A stretch of 64,000 nucleotides of DNA from the NCBI GenBank assembly GCA_963696405.1, contig CAVOJY010000003.1, positions 124,001 through 188,000 of the forward strand. The letters run 5' to 3'. Both the position numbers and the translations under genes were made by a program. This DNA comes from CAVOJY01 sp963696405. GTDB taxonomy: Bacteria > Chloroflexota > Limnocylindria > Limnocylindrales > CSP1-4. Positions 1 to 8,885 of the stretch are shown here, piece after piece. The notes under the pieces were generated by a model, which saw only the letters and a list, made by a program, of their open reading frames with translations, ran no database searches and was not told the DNA's origin. Within the stretch, counting starts at the first letter, position 1. The number at the start of each line of letters is the position of its first letter.

Positions 1-262
1 GGCGGCGCAACCGTTCGTCGGCGCTGGGGTCGTCGCGAAGGCCGAACTCCTGCGGGGTAACGTACACGTGGTCGTGGTCGCGCGGGACCTTGATGAGGCC
101 CAGCTCGGCGACGTCGCGCGAGACGGTGGCCTGGGTCACCGGGAAACCCCGCTCGGTGAGCATCTCGGCGAGCTCTTCCTGGCTGTGGACGGCCCCGCGC
201 CGGACGAGCTCGAGGATGAGCTGCTGGCGCGCGCGCTTCGCGGCGGGGCTGACGACGGTCAT
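1..262 (-). CDS. argR: Arginine repressor ArgR (partial, runs off left edge)
   Basis: Only the first ~87 residues are inside the window. ArgR is a winged-helix repressor that uses L-arginine as co-repressor and binds ARG boxes before arginine biosynthesis genes. The visible half shows the opening AAKRARQQLILELVRR, the recognition-helix stretch FPVTQATVSRDVAELGL and the wing IKVPRDHDHVYVTPQ, all typical of the N-terminal domain. The ATG is preceded by AAGGAAGG, which overlaps the argB stop, so the two genes are probably translationally linked. It is the last visible gene of argC-argJ-argB-argR. The arginine-binding domain cannot be judged here. Confidence 0.93.
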   Translation of the reverse strand, partial: MTVVSPAAKRARQQLILELVRRGAVHSQEELAEMLTERGFPVTQATVSRDVAELGLIKVPRDHDHVYVTPQEFGLRDDPSADERLRR

Positions 263-279
263 CGCTCTCGCACCTTCCT

Positions 280-1158
280 TCACGCTCCGGGGGTCGGCCC
301 GACGCCGGGCGCGGCAGACGGAGTTGATGGCGGAGCCGCGGCGCGAAGCCGCGTCCCGAAGCTGGGATCGCCGAGCGCCCGGCCGAGGGCGTCGGGGTCG
401 GATGAGTCAGCCACGATGGCTTCCGTGCCCGGGTCGTCGCCCACCGCGCGAAGGGCGGTGCGGACCTTGGGGATCATGCCGCCGGCGATGACGCCCGATC
501 CGATGAGACGCTCTGCCTCGTCGGCGGCGAGGTGCGGGAGCCGCTGCCCATCGGCACCGCGAATGCCGTCAACGTCGGTGAGGAGGACGAGCTGCCTCGC
601 GCCGAGGCCACGGGCCAGGCCCGCGGCGACGTCGTCCGCGTTGACGTTGCAGACGATCCCGCTCTCATCGAGGGCGAGCGGCGCGACAACCGGGACGCGG
701 CCCGCCCCGAGCAGGAGCCGGAGAAGGCCGTCGCGTGCACCGGTCGCGGTGGCCACCAGGCCCTTGCCGGCCAGTCGCTCCGCGACGATGATCCCGCCGT
801 CGACTCCAGACAGGCCCACGGCGTCGCATCCGCGCGCCCGGAGGGCGGCGACCAGCTCGGTGTTGACGACGCCGCGGAGGACGGCGGCTGTGACCTCGAG
901 CGAGTCGGCGTCAGTGACGCGGAGCCCTTCCTCGAACCGGGTGGGGACGCCGAGGCGTTCGAGCCACGACGTGACACGCTTGCCGCCGCCGTGGACGACG
1001 ATGACCGGGCGCTCGTGGGAGAGTTCTGCCACCTTCGCGAGGACGTGCTCCTGGCCGGCGATCGTGGTGCCGCCGAGCTTCACGACGATGAGACCGGCCG
1101 CGACGGCGTCCGGCGCCCGGGGCGTCCCTGACCGAGCGCCGGCCAGCTGCGGCGTCAC
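280..1158 (-). CDS. argB: Acetylglutamate kinase
   Basis: Phosphorylates N-acetyl-L-glutamate, the second step of arginine synthesis in the cytoplasm. Amino-acid kinase fold signatures are visible: VVKLGGTTI near the start, IVVHGGGKRVTSWLERLG (substrate loop), GLSGVDGGI, CNVNADDVAAGLA and GGMIPKVRTALRAV. I chose the GTG start at 1158 because it forms a GTGA overlap with the argJ stop; a longer in-frame start at 1212 would intrude 58 nt into argJ. That gives ~292 residues, normal for the family. The last ~20 residues are a Pro/Ala-rich tail. It sits between argJ and argR. Confidence 0.95.
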   Translation of the reverse strand: MTPQLAGARSGTPRAPDAVAAGLIVVKLGGTTIAGQEHVLAKVAELSHERPVIVVHGGGKRVTSWLERLGVPTRFEEGLRVTDADSLEVTAAVLRGVVNTELVAALRARGCDAVGLSGVDGGIIVAERLAGKGLVATATGARDGLLRLLLGAGRVPVVAPLALDESGIVCNVNADDVAAGLARGLGARQLVLLTDVDGIRGADGQRLPHLAADEAERLIGSGVIAGGMIPKVRTALRAVGDDPGTEAIVADSSDPDALGRALGDPSFGTRLRAAAPPSTPSAAPGVGPTPGA

Positions 1159-2444
1159 GTGGAGTACTCCGAGTTCTCGCGCACGTACGCCTCGGTGAGG
1201 TCGCAGCCCCATGCCTCGGCGGTCGCGTCGCCGAGGCCGAGGTCGAGGTCGATGGGAACCTCCGCGGCTGCCATCGCCCGCCTGATGGCGAGGGCGTCGA
1301 ACGGCACCGGCTCACCGGCGTACACGGTGGTCCCGCAGATCGCGATCCGCAGCGCCTCCGGGCGGAGCGCCACGCGGGCGCCGTCGGGTCGGCGCGCGTT
1401 CCCGGCCGCCGACGCAACGCGGCCCCAGTTGGGGTCCCGGCCGTGGACGGCCGCTTTGAGCAGGTTGCTGCTGATGACCGATCGGGCGATGCGTCGCGCG
1501 TCCACGAGGTCGACCGCGCCCGCCACGCGGCAGGTGATGAGGGCGGTCGCGCCCTCGCCGTCGGCCGCCTGCTGGCGGGCGAGCGACCGGCACACCGCCG
1601 ACATGGTGGCGCCGAGCTGCTCCGCCTCGGGGGACCCGGGCTCCACCGCGGCGGCGCCGGCCGCGCCCGAGGCCAGGGCGAAGACCGTGTCGTTCGTCGA
1701 GGTGTCCCCGTCGATGGAGAGGCAGTCGAAGCTGCCGGCGACCGACCGTACCAGGAGTTCCTGCAGCGACGCCGGTGAGGCGGCCGCGTCGGTGAGGATC
1801 ACCGCGATCATGGTGGCCATGTCGGGATGGATCATGCCGACGCCCTTGCCCACGCCGGTGACGCGGACGGTGACGGACTCCCCGGAGGGACCGGGCAGCT
1901 CGATCACCGCCGTTGCCGCCTTGCGGCGGGTATCGGTCGTCATCAGCGCGTCCGCGACGGCCGCCAGACCCTCGTCATCGGCGCGCAGGCCATCCCGTAC
2001 GAGCGCAGCGGTCGCGGACGTCACCTGTGCCACCGGGAGCCGCGTGCCGATGAGCCCGGTGGAGGCCGCGAGCGTTTCGCGCCGCGCGCAGCCCAGGGCC
2101 GCGGCGAGGCCGTCGGCGACAGCCTTCTGATCGGCGTCCCCGGCAGGGCCCGTCGCGGCGTTCGCACACCCGCTGGTGACGATGACGGCCCGCGCCAGGC
2201 CGCCGCTTTCGGCGAGGTGGGCGCGGCTCAACCGGACGGGCGCCGCGGCAAACAGGTTCTTCGTGAACGTCCCCGCGGCCGAGGCGGGTCCCGGCGTGGC
2301 CACGGCAATGACGGCCAGATCGGGCCGCCCACTGACCTTGATGCCTGCGGTTGTCGCGCCGGCGACGAACCCGAGCGGGATGGCCGGTCGCTGCTCCACG
2401 ACGGACCGACCGGCCTGGCCCGCGGCCCCACCGGGATCGGTCAT
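1155..2444 (-). CDS. argJ: Bifunctional ornithine acetyltransferase / N-acetylglutamate synthase
   Basis: Transfers the acetyl group from N-acetylornithine to glutamate, closing the cyclic arginine pathway; many homologues also make N-acetylglutamate from acetyl-CoA. The 429-residue product has the ArgJ autoproteolysis site KGVGMIHPDMATMIAV: cleavage between Ala210 and Thr211 would make Thr211 the nucleophile of the beta chain. DGDTSTNDTV and DPNWGRV are further family signatures. Its ATG overlaps the argC stop by four bases and its stop overlaps the argB GTG. Whether it is mono- or bifunctional cannot be read from sequence, but no argA is visible here. Confidence 0.95.
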   Translation of the reverse strand: MTDPGGAAGQAGRSVVEQRPAIPLGFVAGATTAGIKVSGRPDLAVIAVATPGPASAAGTFTKNLFAAAPVRLSRAHLAESGGLARAVIVTSGCANAATGPAGDADQKAVADGLAAALGCARRETLAASTGLIGTRLPVAQVTSATAALVRDGLRADDEGLAAVADALMTTDTRRKAATAVIELPGPSGESVTVRVTGVGKGVGMIHPDMATMIAVILTDAAASPASLQELLVRSVAGSFDCLSIDGDTSTNDTVFALASGAAGAAAVEPGSPEAEQLGATMSAVCRSLARQQAADGEGATALITCRVAGAVDLVDARRIARSVISSNLLKAAVHGRDPNWGRVASAAGNARRPDGARVALRPEALRIAICGTTVYAGEPVPFDALAIRRAMAAAEVPIDLDLGLGDATAEAWGCDLTEAYVRENSEYST

Positions 2445-3562
2445 GGGTACAGGGGGAGTTGATCGAGCCCGGCCGTCTCAGGCAGCCCGAACGCGATGTT
2501 CATGGCCTGGACCGCCTGGCCGGCCGCGCCCTTGACGAGGTTGTCGATGACCCCGATCGCGAGGATCCTGCCGCTTCGCTCGTCGAGCCGGACGAACAGG
2601 CGGGCGAGGTTGCTGCCGGTGACGGCCTTCGTCGCCGGCGAGAGCGCGGCGACACGGACGAACGGCTCGTTCTCGTAGGCGTCAGCGTAGAGGTCGTCGA
2701 GCTCGGCCTGGGTCGTGAGACGCGCCGGGCGGACGTAGCACGTGACCAGCATTCCCCGGGTCATCGGCATGAGGTGCGGCGTGAAGATGAGGCCGGCCAG
2801 ACCCTCCGGCGCCACGCCCAGGTCGCGGAGCTGGCTTCGGATCTCCGGCAGGTGGCGGTGGCCTCCGATCCCGTAGGCGCGGACCGACTCGTTGGCCTCG
2901 CCAAAGAGCATCTCCACCTTCGGCTCGCGGCCGGCGCCGCTCACGCCGCTCTTGGCATCGATGACGATATCTCCCACGAGGCCCGCCTGGGCGAGCGGCG
3001 CGAGGGTGAGGAGAGCGGCCGTCGGGTAGCAGCCGGGAGAGGCCACGAGGCGAGCCGCCCGGATGGCCTCGCGGTGGACCTCCGGCAGCCCGTAGACGGC
3101 GGCGGGGACGGGCCGGCGGCCGTCGGTCGCCGGGCGGCCGGGTCCCCCGGGGAGGAGCTCGGGCGCGGGGTGGTCAAGCCCGTAGAACTCCCGGTAGTCG
3201 TTCGCATCCGGCAGGCGGAAGTCGGCGCCGAGATCGACCACGCAGACGCCGCGAGCCACGAGGTCCGGCGCGATCGAGGCGGCCTGGCCGTGCGGCAACG
3301 CGATGAACACCACGTCCATCTCGCCTGCGTCCGGGAGCGTGCTGTCGATCCGGTGGCCCGTCTCTGCGAGATGCGCAAAGGCCTCGCCGACCGGGAGTCC
3401 TTCACGGTTCCTCGCGGCAAGCCCGGCGATCTGCACGTCCGGGTGCCGCTCGAGGAGCCGGACGAGCTCGGCTCCCACGTAGCCGGTCGCCCCGAGAATC
3501 CCGGCCCGGATCGCCTTCACGCCGGGCGGGATGACAGGCGGAGCACCGTCCCAGGGCTTCAT
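2441..3562 (-). CDS. argC: N-acetyl-gamma-glutamyl-phosphate reductase
   Basis: Reduces N-acetylglutamyl phosphate with NADPH, third step of arginine synthesis. The Rossmann motif GILGATGYVGAELVRLL opens the enzyme, and VASPGCYPTAALL carries the catalytic cysteine. First gene of argCJB-argR. Start: ATG codons exist at 3571 and 3562. A TATAGT -10-like box ends at 3573, directly before the first ATG, so a transcript starting ~6 nt later would favour 3562, nearly leaderless. A palindrome overlaps the promoter (separate entry). The Gly-rich insertion around DHPAPELLPGGPGRPATDG is slightly unusual. Family assignment is firm; the exact start is not. Confidence 0.94.
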   Translation of the reverse strand: MKPWDGAPPVIPPGVKAIRAGILGATGYVGAELVRLLERHPDVQIAGLAARNREGLPVGEAFAHLAETGHRIDSTLPDAGEMDVVFIALPHGQAASIAPDLVARGVCVVDLGADFRLPDANDYREFYGLDHPAPELLPGGPGRPATDGRRPVPAAVYGLPEVHREAIRAARLVASPGCYPTAALLTLAPLAQAGLVGDIVIDAKSGVSGAGREPKVEMLFGEANESVRAYGIGGHRHLPEIRSQLRDLGVAPEGLAGLIFTPHLMPMTRGMLVTCYVRPARLTTQAELDDLYADAYENEPFVRVAALSPATKAVTGSNLARLFVRLDERSGRILAIGVIDNLVKGAAGQAVQAMNIAFGLPETAGLDQLPLYP

Positions 3563-3572
3563 GGACCGCATG

Positions 3573-3591
3573 ACTATACAGCGGCGTGTAT
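3573..3591 (-). promoter_or_regulatory. Putative argC promoter with 16-bp palindrome
   Basis: On the minus strand TATAGT (3578-3573) looks like a -10 box before the argC start. The same bases overlap a perfect inverted repeat ATACA-GCGGCG-TGTAT (3576-3591). Its position on the promoter of an operon ending in argR suggests an ArgR site. However, the GC-rich centre differs from the AT-rich core of classic ARG boxes, so assignment to ArgR is inference. Confidence 0.4.
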
Positions 3592-3608
3592 GCCCCTGCA
3601 GGTCCCGG

Positions 3609-4274
3609 TCAGAGCGCCTCGATCGCTGCACGCAAAGGGCGGAGCGTCGCGAGAATCGCGTCGGGTCGCGCGCCGAGGTCGTCCTCTGCGGATTGGGATC
3701 GATTGATCCAGAACGTGCGGAAGCCGAAGCGGGCTGCGCCTGCGGCGTCCCAGTAGTTCGACGAGACGAACGCGATCGCGCTCGCGGGGACGCCCAGCCG
3801 CAGAGGCCCCAGCCCGTAGACCGCCGGGCTCGGCTTGTACGTCGCCGCCTCGTCCACGCTGATCACGCAGTCGAATAGTGGATCCAGTCCCGCGTTGCGG
3901 ACCGCCGTGTCGAGCATCGCGGGCGATCCATTGGAGAGGACTGCGAGCCGGTAGCCTCCGAGTGACAGAAGGGCATCGGGTACATCGGGGAACACGTCAA
4001 GTCGCAGGTACGCTCGCATCAGCTCCTCGCGCGATGCCCCGGGTGACAGCCCGACGATGCCACATGCGGACAGCAGTGCCGACTCGGTGATGCTCCAGAA
4101 GTCCGTGTAGCTGCCCATCAGGCTGCGCAGCCACGTGTACTCAAGCTGCTTCGCGCGCCAGACCCGCCCCAGCTCGGCTCCGCGACCCGGGAACACCGCC
4201 TCGCACGCCGCAGTCACGGACGCAAGATCGAACAGGGTCCCGTAGGCGTCAAAGACGACGGCCTCGATCATCAT
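3609..4274 (-). CDS. HAD-family hydrolase, (S)-2-haloacid dehalogenase type II
   Basis: Predicted 221-residue cytoplasmic hydrolase of the type II haloacid dehalogenase group, which replaces halide on 2-haloacids by hydroxyl through an aspartyl-ester intermediate. All signature residues are visible: nucleophile in VVFDAYGTLFD, SNGSPAML (motif II), the Lys/Tyr pair in YKPSPAVYGL, and FVSSNYWDAAGA (motif III). The Ser-Asn-Trp-Asp form separates this group from generic HAD phosphatases. ATG codons at 4274 and 4271 are alternatives. It lies 11 nt after the OsmC gene and ~46 nt before argC, in the same direction. The natural substrate may be another 2-haloacid-like compound. Confidence 0.85.
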   Translation of the reverse strand: MMIEAVVFDAYGTLFDLASVTAACEAVFPGRGAELGRVWRAKQLEYTWLRSLMGSYTDFWSITESALLSACGIVGLSPGASREELMRAYLRLDVFPDVPDALLSLGGYRLAVLSNGSPAMLDTAVRNAGLDPLFDCVISVDEAATYKPSPAVYGLGPLRLGVPASAIAFVSSNYWDAAGAARFGFRTFWINRSQSAEDDLGARPDAILATLRPLRAAIEAL

Positions 4275-4285
4275 GGAGCGCCGGT

Positions 4286-4771
4286 CTACTCGCCGCCCAC
4301 GTTGCTGACGCCGGCGCCCTCCGGGCCGGTGACCACGACCTCGGCCCGGTGCTCGCCGTCGATGTTGCGAACCACGTACCGGTGAGTGATCCGCGCCACG
4401 CCGGTGGCGATCATCGCGGTCACCGAGCAGTACCTCGTGGCCGACAGCTCGATCGCCCGCGCCACGGCGGCGGGATCCAGCGGGTTGCCCGACACGCGGT
4501 GTTCCACGACGATGTCGGTGAAGACCTTCGGGTGGGCTTCGCGCTGCTGTGCTTCCACGAAGACCTCGTAGGTGGCCACGTCCTGCCGCTTCTTGCGCAG
4601 GATGTCCGCGACGTCCATGGCCGTGCAGCCGCCGAGACCCACGAGCGGAAGCTCGCTCGGGCGGACTGCCGTGCCGCCTTCTTCGCTGTCCATCGCCACC
4701 CGGTGGCCCGAGCCCGCCTCGCCGGTGAAGCGGGAGCCGCCTCCCCATGTCACGAGCGCCGTCTTGATCAT
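4286..4771 (-). CDS. OsmC-family peroxiredoxin-like protein
   Basis: 161 residues. OsmC/Ohr proteins reduce organic hydroperoxides with a cysteine pair, using lipoyl or thiol donors. Both expected cysteines are present: Cys49 in VGLGGCTAMDV and Cys115 in ATRYCSVTAM. The spacing fits the YhfA/OsmC-like branch rather than Ohr. The neighbours trxB and the ABC exporter upstream, on the same strand with short gaps, suit a stress-related operon. Substrate unknown. Confidence 0.85.
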   Translation of the reverse strand: MIKTALVTWGGGSRFTGEAGSGHRVAMDSEEGGTAVRPSELPLVGLGGCTAMDVADILRKKRQDVATYEVFVEAQQREAHPKVFTDIVVEHRVSGNPLDPAAVARAIELSATRYCSVTAMIATGVARITHRYVVRNIDGEHRAEVVVTGPEGAGVSNVGGE

Positions 4772-4814
4772 CTGTCGGTGGCCCTCCTGCTCGGCGGTCC
4801 CGGTGCCGCCCTGA

Positions 4815-6872
4815 TCATGATGCGGCGGCCGCCGACGCGCCGCTCGCGGGCGGCAGGGCTGTCGCCACGAACTGCTCGTGGTAGAGCCGGGCGTACAGCC
4901 CCCGCTGCGCGACGAGCTCCGCGTGGCGTCCTCGCTCGACGATGTGCCCGCGGTCGAATACCAGGATGACGTCCGCGGCGAGGATGGTCGACAGGCGGTG
5001 AGCGATGGCGATCGTCGTGCGTCCCTCCATGAGCCGCTCGAGGGCGGCCTGGATCAGGCGCTCGCTGACCGTGTCGAGCGCGCTGGTGGCCTCGTCGAGG
5101 ATCAGAATGCGCGGGTCCTTGAGCAGCACCCGTGCGATCGCCAGTCGCTGCTTCTCGCCGCCCGAGAGCCGGTACCCGCGCTCGCCGACCACGGTGTCGT
5201 ATCCCTCGGGGAGCTCCATGATCCGGTCGTGGAGGGCGGCCGCCTGCGCGGCCGTCTCGACCTGCTCATCGGTCGCATCGGGGCGCCCATACCGCAGGTT
5301 CTCGGCGATCGTCGAGTGGAACAGGTACGTCTCCTGGGTCACGAAGCCGATCGTCGTCCCGAGGGACTCGAGCGTGAGATCCCGGACGTCTGTGCCGTCG
5401 ATGAGGACGCTCCCCTCGTCGGCGTCGTAGAGCCGCGGGATGAGATACGTCGTGGTCGTCTTTCCCGCGCCTGACGGGCCGACGAGGGCGACGAGCTGTC
5501 CGGGCTCGACCTCGAAGCTGACGTCCTCGAGGCCGAACGGGACCGGGAGAACCGGTTCGGCATCGGCGGCAAGAGAAGCGCCGGTGCCGCGGCCGTCGCG
5601 TGGGTCATCGTCGCTGCCTTCGGCCGCGCGGGCCAGGTCGGCAAGCTCGTCGGCGCCGATCTCCGGCTGGGTGTCGCGGAGCGCCTCCGCCGCGATCGCC
5701 GCCCGCGCGTCGCCGCGAACCGTGCCGCTGCCCGCGGCCCGGTCGTCATCGGCGCCCTGCGGCGCAGCCGGGTACCGGAACGACACGCGATCGAACCGGA
5801 CCGCGCCGTTGGCCGTTGCCGGATCGAGCGCGATCGCCCCCGGGCGATCCCTGATCGACGGCTCGATATCGAGGTACTCGAAGATCCGGTCGAAGAGGGC
5901 GAGCGCCCCCTGGATCTCCACCTGGAGGCTGAGGAGCGACCCCAGCGGGAAGAACAGGCGGCTCTGGAGGGTCGTGAAGACCACGATCTCTCCGACGGTG
6001 ATGCTGTCGTCGCCCTGCATGATGAGCACGCCGGCGAAGAAGTAGACGAGCGCCGGGGTGATCGAGAAGACGGTACCGATGATCATGAAGAACCAGCGGC
6101 CGATCATGGCCTGGCGGACCTGCAGCCGCGCCAGCCGCTCGTTCTCCAGGCTGAACCGGGTCACCATCGTGCGCTGCTGGCCGAAGGTCTTGGAGAGGAG
6201 GATGCCGCTCACGCTGAGGCTCTCCTCGGTGATCGCCGACATCTCCGCCAGCGACTTCTGGGTCTGGGTCGCCACCCGCCTTCGCACCTTCCCTACGCGG
6301 TAGGTCAGGTACATGAAGAACGGCAGGACGCCGATCGAGAGGAGCGCCAGCTGCCAGTTCAGGATCAGCATGAAGGCGATCGTGCTGATGACCGTGGTGA
6401 GGCTGCTCACGGTGGACGCGGCGGTCTCGGTGACGACCGTCTGGATGCCCCCGACGTCGTTGGCGAGCCGGCTCTGGATCTCGCCGGTGCGCGTCTCGGT
6501 GAAGAACCGCAGCGGCAGCGCCTGGAGGTGGGCGTACAGGCCGTTTCGAAGGTCGCGCATGACCTTCTGACCGACGTCGTTCGACAGGTAGCTCTGCCCC
6601 ACCCCGATCACACCGCTCACGATCGGGACGACGATCATGAGGCCGACGAGGATGGTCAGGAGCTGGAAGTCCTGCTCGGGGATGGCATGGTCGATGAGCT
6701 CACCCAGGAGCCAGGGGTTGATCAGGCCCAGGAGGCTCGTCGCAAGGATCATGACGACGACGACCGCGACCTCGAGCCGGTACGGTCGGAAGAAGCCCAC
6801 GATCCGGCGGGCAGTCTCGCCGCGTCGCTCGCGCGGCACGGCCGGCAGCTCCTGGGCGCGCGTCCGGAACAC
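4815..6872 (-). CDS. ABC exporter half-transporter (TMD-NBD fusion) with NBD insertion
   Basis: 685-residue membrane exporter half-molecule of the multidrug/lipid type, expected to work as a dimer. Residues ~25-330 form six membrane segments. The nucleotide-binding domain has Walker A GPSGAGKTTTTYL, Q-loop FVTQETYLF, signature LSGGEKQRLAIARVL, Walker B RILILDEATSALD and H-loop AIAHRLSTI. Odd feature: after the A-loop tyrosine (VRFDRVSFRYP, ~366) about 75 extra acidic, Ala-rich residues precede LEDVSFEVEPG. The A-loop to Walker A distance is therefore ~100 residues instead of ~30. No partner half-transporter is adjacent, so a homodimer is likely. Substrate not deducible. Confidence 0.92.
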   Translation of the reverse strand: MFRTRAQELPAVPRERRGETARRIVGFFRPYRLEVAVVVVMILATSLLGLINPWLLGELIDHAIPEQDFQLLTILVGLMIVVPIVSGVIGVGQSYLSNDVGQKVMRDLRNGLYAHLQALPLRFFTETRTGEIQSRLANDVGGIQTVVTETAASTVSSLTTVISTIAFMLILNWQLALLSIGVLPFFMYLTYRVGKVRRRVATQTQKSLAEMSAITEESLSVSGILLSKTFGQQRTMVTRFSLENERLARLQVRQAMIGRWFFMIIGTVFSITPALVYFFAGVLIMQGDDSITVGEIVVFTTLQSRLFFPLGSLLSLQVEIQGALALFDRIFEYLDIEPSIRDRPGAIALDPATANGAVRFDRVSFRYPAAPQGADDDRAAGSGTVRGDARAAIAAEALRDTQPEIGADELADLARAAEGSDDDPRDGRGTGASLAADAEPVLPVPFGLEDVSFEVEPGQLVALVGPSGAGKTTTTYLIPRLYDADEGSVLIDGTDVRDLTLESLGTTIGFVTQETYLFHSTIAENLRYGRPDATDEQVETAAQAAALHDRIMELPEGYDTVVGERGYRLSGGEKQRLAIARVLLKDPRILILDEATSALDTVSERLIQAALERLMEGRTTIAIAHRLSTILAADVILVFDRGHIVERGRHAELVAQRGLYARLYHEQFVATALPPASGASAAAAS

Positions 6873-6917
6873 GATGACGCCCGTTCCCGGTCCGGCTTGG
6901 CCTGGCCCGCTCGCCGG

Positions 6918-7670
6918 TCAGCTCGGCCGCAGCGCGCGGGCCACGATTGTCGAGCGCCGGGCAGGGTAGCCGTGGGCTGCGAGATCCCCGATGAGCCCGG
7001 CGGCATAGGCCGGGAGCCGGCGTGACCAGGCACGGGCCAGGTGGTCGGTGGTCACCAGCTCGATGTCGGCGAAGCCGGCCGCGGCGAGAGCGTCGCGCAG
7101 GGTGGCCGGGGTATTGCACCGGCCGACCAGTGCGTGGGCATCCGCGGCGCTCGCCTTCACGAGGCGCTGGAGCGGCCGGCCAACGGCGCGGGGGATCGAC
7201 AGGTAGGCGTTCACGAATGGATGACCGCGGTTCACCGTGGTGATGACGATCGCGCCGCCGGGGCGGAGCCAGCCGAACAGAACGCGGAAGGCCGCAGGCG
7301 GATCCTCGAAGTGCTCGACGGTGAACGAGCTGAGCGCGGCGTCGAAGGTCGCCGGCGGAAACGCGTCGGTGTCCCGGCAGAGATCGGCCGGGACGAAGCG
7401 GTCGAGCCAGGGGAGCGGCGGCTCCGGCTCGTGGACGTCCACGCCGACGAAATCGGCGATGCGATCCCGGAACGGAATGAGCGCGCTCACGCGACCGCAG
7501 CCGGCATCGAGGACGCACGCGCCCTCAGCGGGGAGCGCGGCATCCAGGAAGAAGCGCACGACCTCGCCGGTGCTCGGCTCAAGGCCAAGGCGACGCAGCA
7601 GGGCTTCGCGACGCGGAAGACCGGGCGACGCGGGGCGGCCGGAGGGGAGCGGCGGAGCCGTGGACGTCAT
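6918..7670 (-). CDS. Class I SAM-dependent methyltransferase
   Basis: 250 residues. Motif I VLDAGCG (residues 53-59) and the acidic end of strand 2 in FVGVDVHEP mark the SAM site. FDAALSSFTVEHFEDP and LFGWLRPGGAIVITT are the later class I motifs, as in UbiE/COQ5-like enzymes. It follows trxB by 26 nt and precedes the ABC exporter by 45 nt on the same strand. No substrate-specific motif is recognised; a small molecule or lipid is more likely than nucleic acid. Confidence 0.85.
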   Translation of the reverse strand: MTSTAPPLPSGRPASPGLPRREALLRRLGLEPSTGEVVRFFLDAALPAEGACVLDAGCGRVSALIPFRDRIADFVGVDVHEPEPPLPWLDRFVPADLCRDTDAFPPATFDAALSSFTVEHFEDPPAAFRVLFGWLRPGGAIVITTVNRGHPFVNAYLSIPRAVGRPLQRLVKASAADAHALVGRCNTPATLRDALAAAGFADIELVTTDHLARAWSRRLPAYAAGLIGDLAAHGYPARRSTIVARALRPS

Positions 7671-7696
7671 CGCGTAGCCGGCGGCCGGAGTGCCGG

Positions 7697-8878
7697 CTAC
7701 CCGGCCGGGGCGGGCCGCGCCCGGCGGGCGCCGTCCGCTGCCTGCTGCGCCGGATCCTCGCCTTCAGCCTCGAGCCACCGCTCGACGTCGATCGCGGCGC
7801 GACAGCCGTCGCCGGCCGCGGTCACGGCCTGCCGGTACCGGTGATCGTGGACATCTCCTGCGACGAAGACGCCCGGGATCGCGGTACCCGTGTGGTCGTG
7901 CACGACGAGGTACCCCTTCTCGTCCACCTCCAGCCAATCGCGGAAGGCTTCGGTGTTCGGCCGATGGCCGATGGCGATGAACACGCCGTCCGCTTCCTCG
8001 TCCCGCTCCTTGCCGGTCCCCGGATCTCGAAGCCGAACGCCGGTCACGTGGTCGTCGCCGAGGATGTCCGCGACGACGCTGTTCCAGCGCACCTGGATCT
8101 TCGGGTGGGCGAGGGCGCGCTCCCGCATGATCTTGCTCGCCCGGAATTCGTCCCGCCGGTGCACGATGACGACCTGGGACGCGAACCTCGTCAGGAAGAG
8201 GGCCTCCTCGAGGGCCGAATCCCCGCCGCCGACGACGACCACCTTCCGGTCGCGGAAGAAGAACCCGTCACACGTCGCGCAGGCGCTCACGCCACGGCCG
8301 CGAAGCCGCGTCTCATTCTCCTGGCCCAGCCAGATGGCGGAGGCGCCGCTGGCGATGATGACAGCGCTGGCGAGGTGCTCGACGCCGCCCGCCCAGAGCC
8401 GGAGCGGCCGGCCCGAGAAATCCACGCGGTCCACGTCGGCGTCGATGATCCGCGCGCCGAAACGCTCCGCCTGTTTCCGCATGAGGTCCATGAGCTCCGG
8501 TCCCTGGATCCCATCGGGGAACCCGGGGTAGTTCTCGACGTCGCTCGTGATCATGAGCTGGCCGCCCGGTGCGTATCCCGCCAGCACGAGGGGTTCGAGG
8601 TTGGCTCGCGCGGAGTAGATCGCCGCGGTCAGCCCCGCGGGTCCCGAGCCCACGATGACGACCTTCGCCACCCCGCCGGAGCCAGCGTCCGTCGCGCGGT
8701 CGCCCAAGGTCCCTGTGCCCTCAGCCGGGTCGGGCGCGCGCGCGAGGGGCACCGATCCCTCTGCGTCGTCGAGCAGGGTCAGGGGACCGAGCCCGAGCCC
8801 GAGCGGGGAGGGGGTCAGCGGCACCGCTGCGGCGGGCGTCGGGCCGGAGGGCTCCGTGCCGGGTCTTTTCTCGTTCAT
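7697..8878 (-). CDS. trxB: Thioredoxin reductase with N-terminal extension
   Basis: NADPH-dependent flavoprotein that reduces thioredoxin. FAD-binding VVIVGSGPAGLTAAIYSAR, redox-active SACATCDGFFFRD and NADPH-binding VVVVGGGDSALEEALFL are present, and VFVAGDVHDHRYRQAVTAAG is the second FAD motif. Length is 393 residues because ~70 Pro/Gly/Leu-rich residues precede the FAD domain and a short tail follows; ordinary TrxB is ~310-320. The ATG at 8878 is 7 nt after a TAGGAT box, which supports the long form as a leaderless start. A GTG at VAKVVIVG would give the standard length. Transcribed toward the methyltransferase and exporter genes. Confidence 0.92.
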   Translation of the reverse strand: MNEKRPGTEPSGPTPAAAVPLTPSPLGLGLGPLTLLDDAEGSVPLARAPDPAEGTGTLGDRATDAGSGGVAKVVIVGSGPAGLTAAIYSARANLEPLVLAGYAPGGQLMITSDVENYPGFPDGIQGPELMDLMRKQAERFGARIIDADVDRVDFSGRPLRLWAGGVEHLASAVIIASGASAIWLGQENETRLRGRGVSACATCDGFFFRDRKVVVVGGGDSALEEALFLTRFASQVVIVHRRDEFRASKIMRERALAHPKIQVRWNSVVADILGDDHVTGVRLRDPGTGKERDEEADGVFIAIGHRPNTEAFRDWLEVDEKGYLVVHDHTGTAIPGVFVAGDVHDHRYRQAVTAAGDGCRAAIDVERWLEAEGEDPAQQAADGARRARPAPAG

Positions 8879-8885
8879 GGATGCA

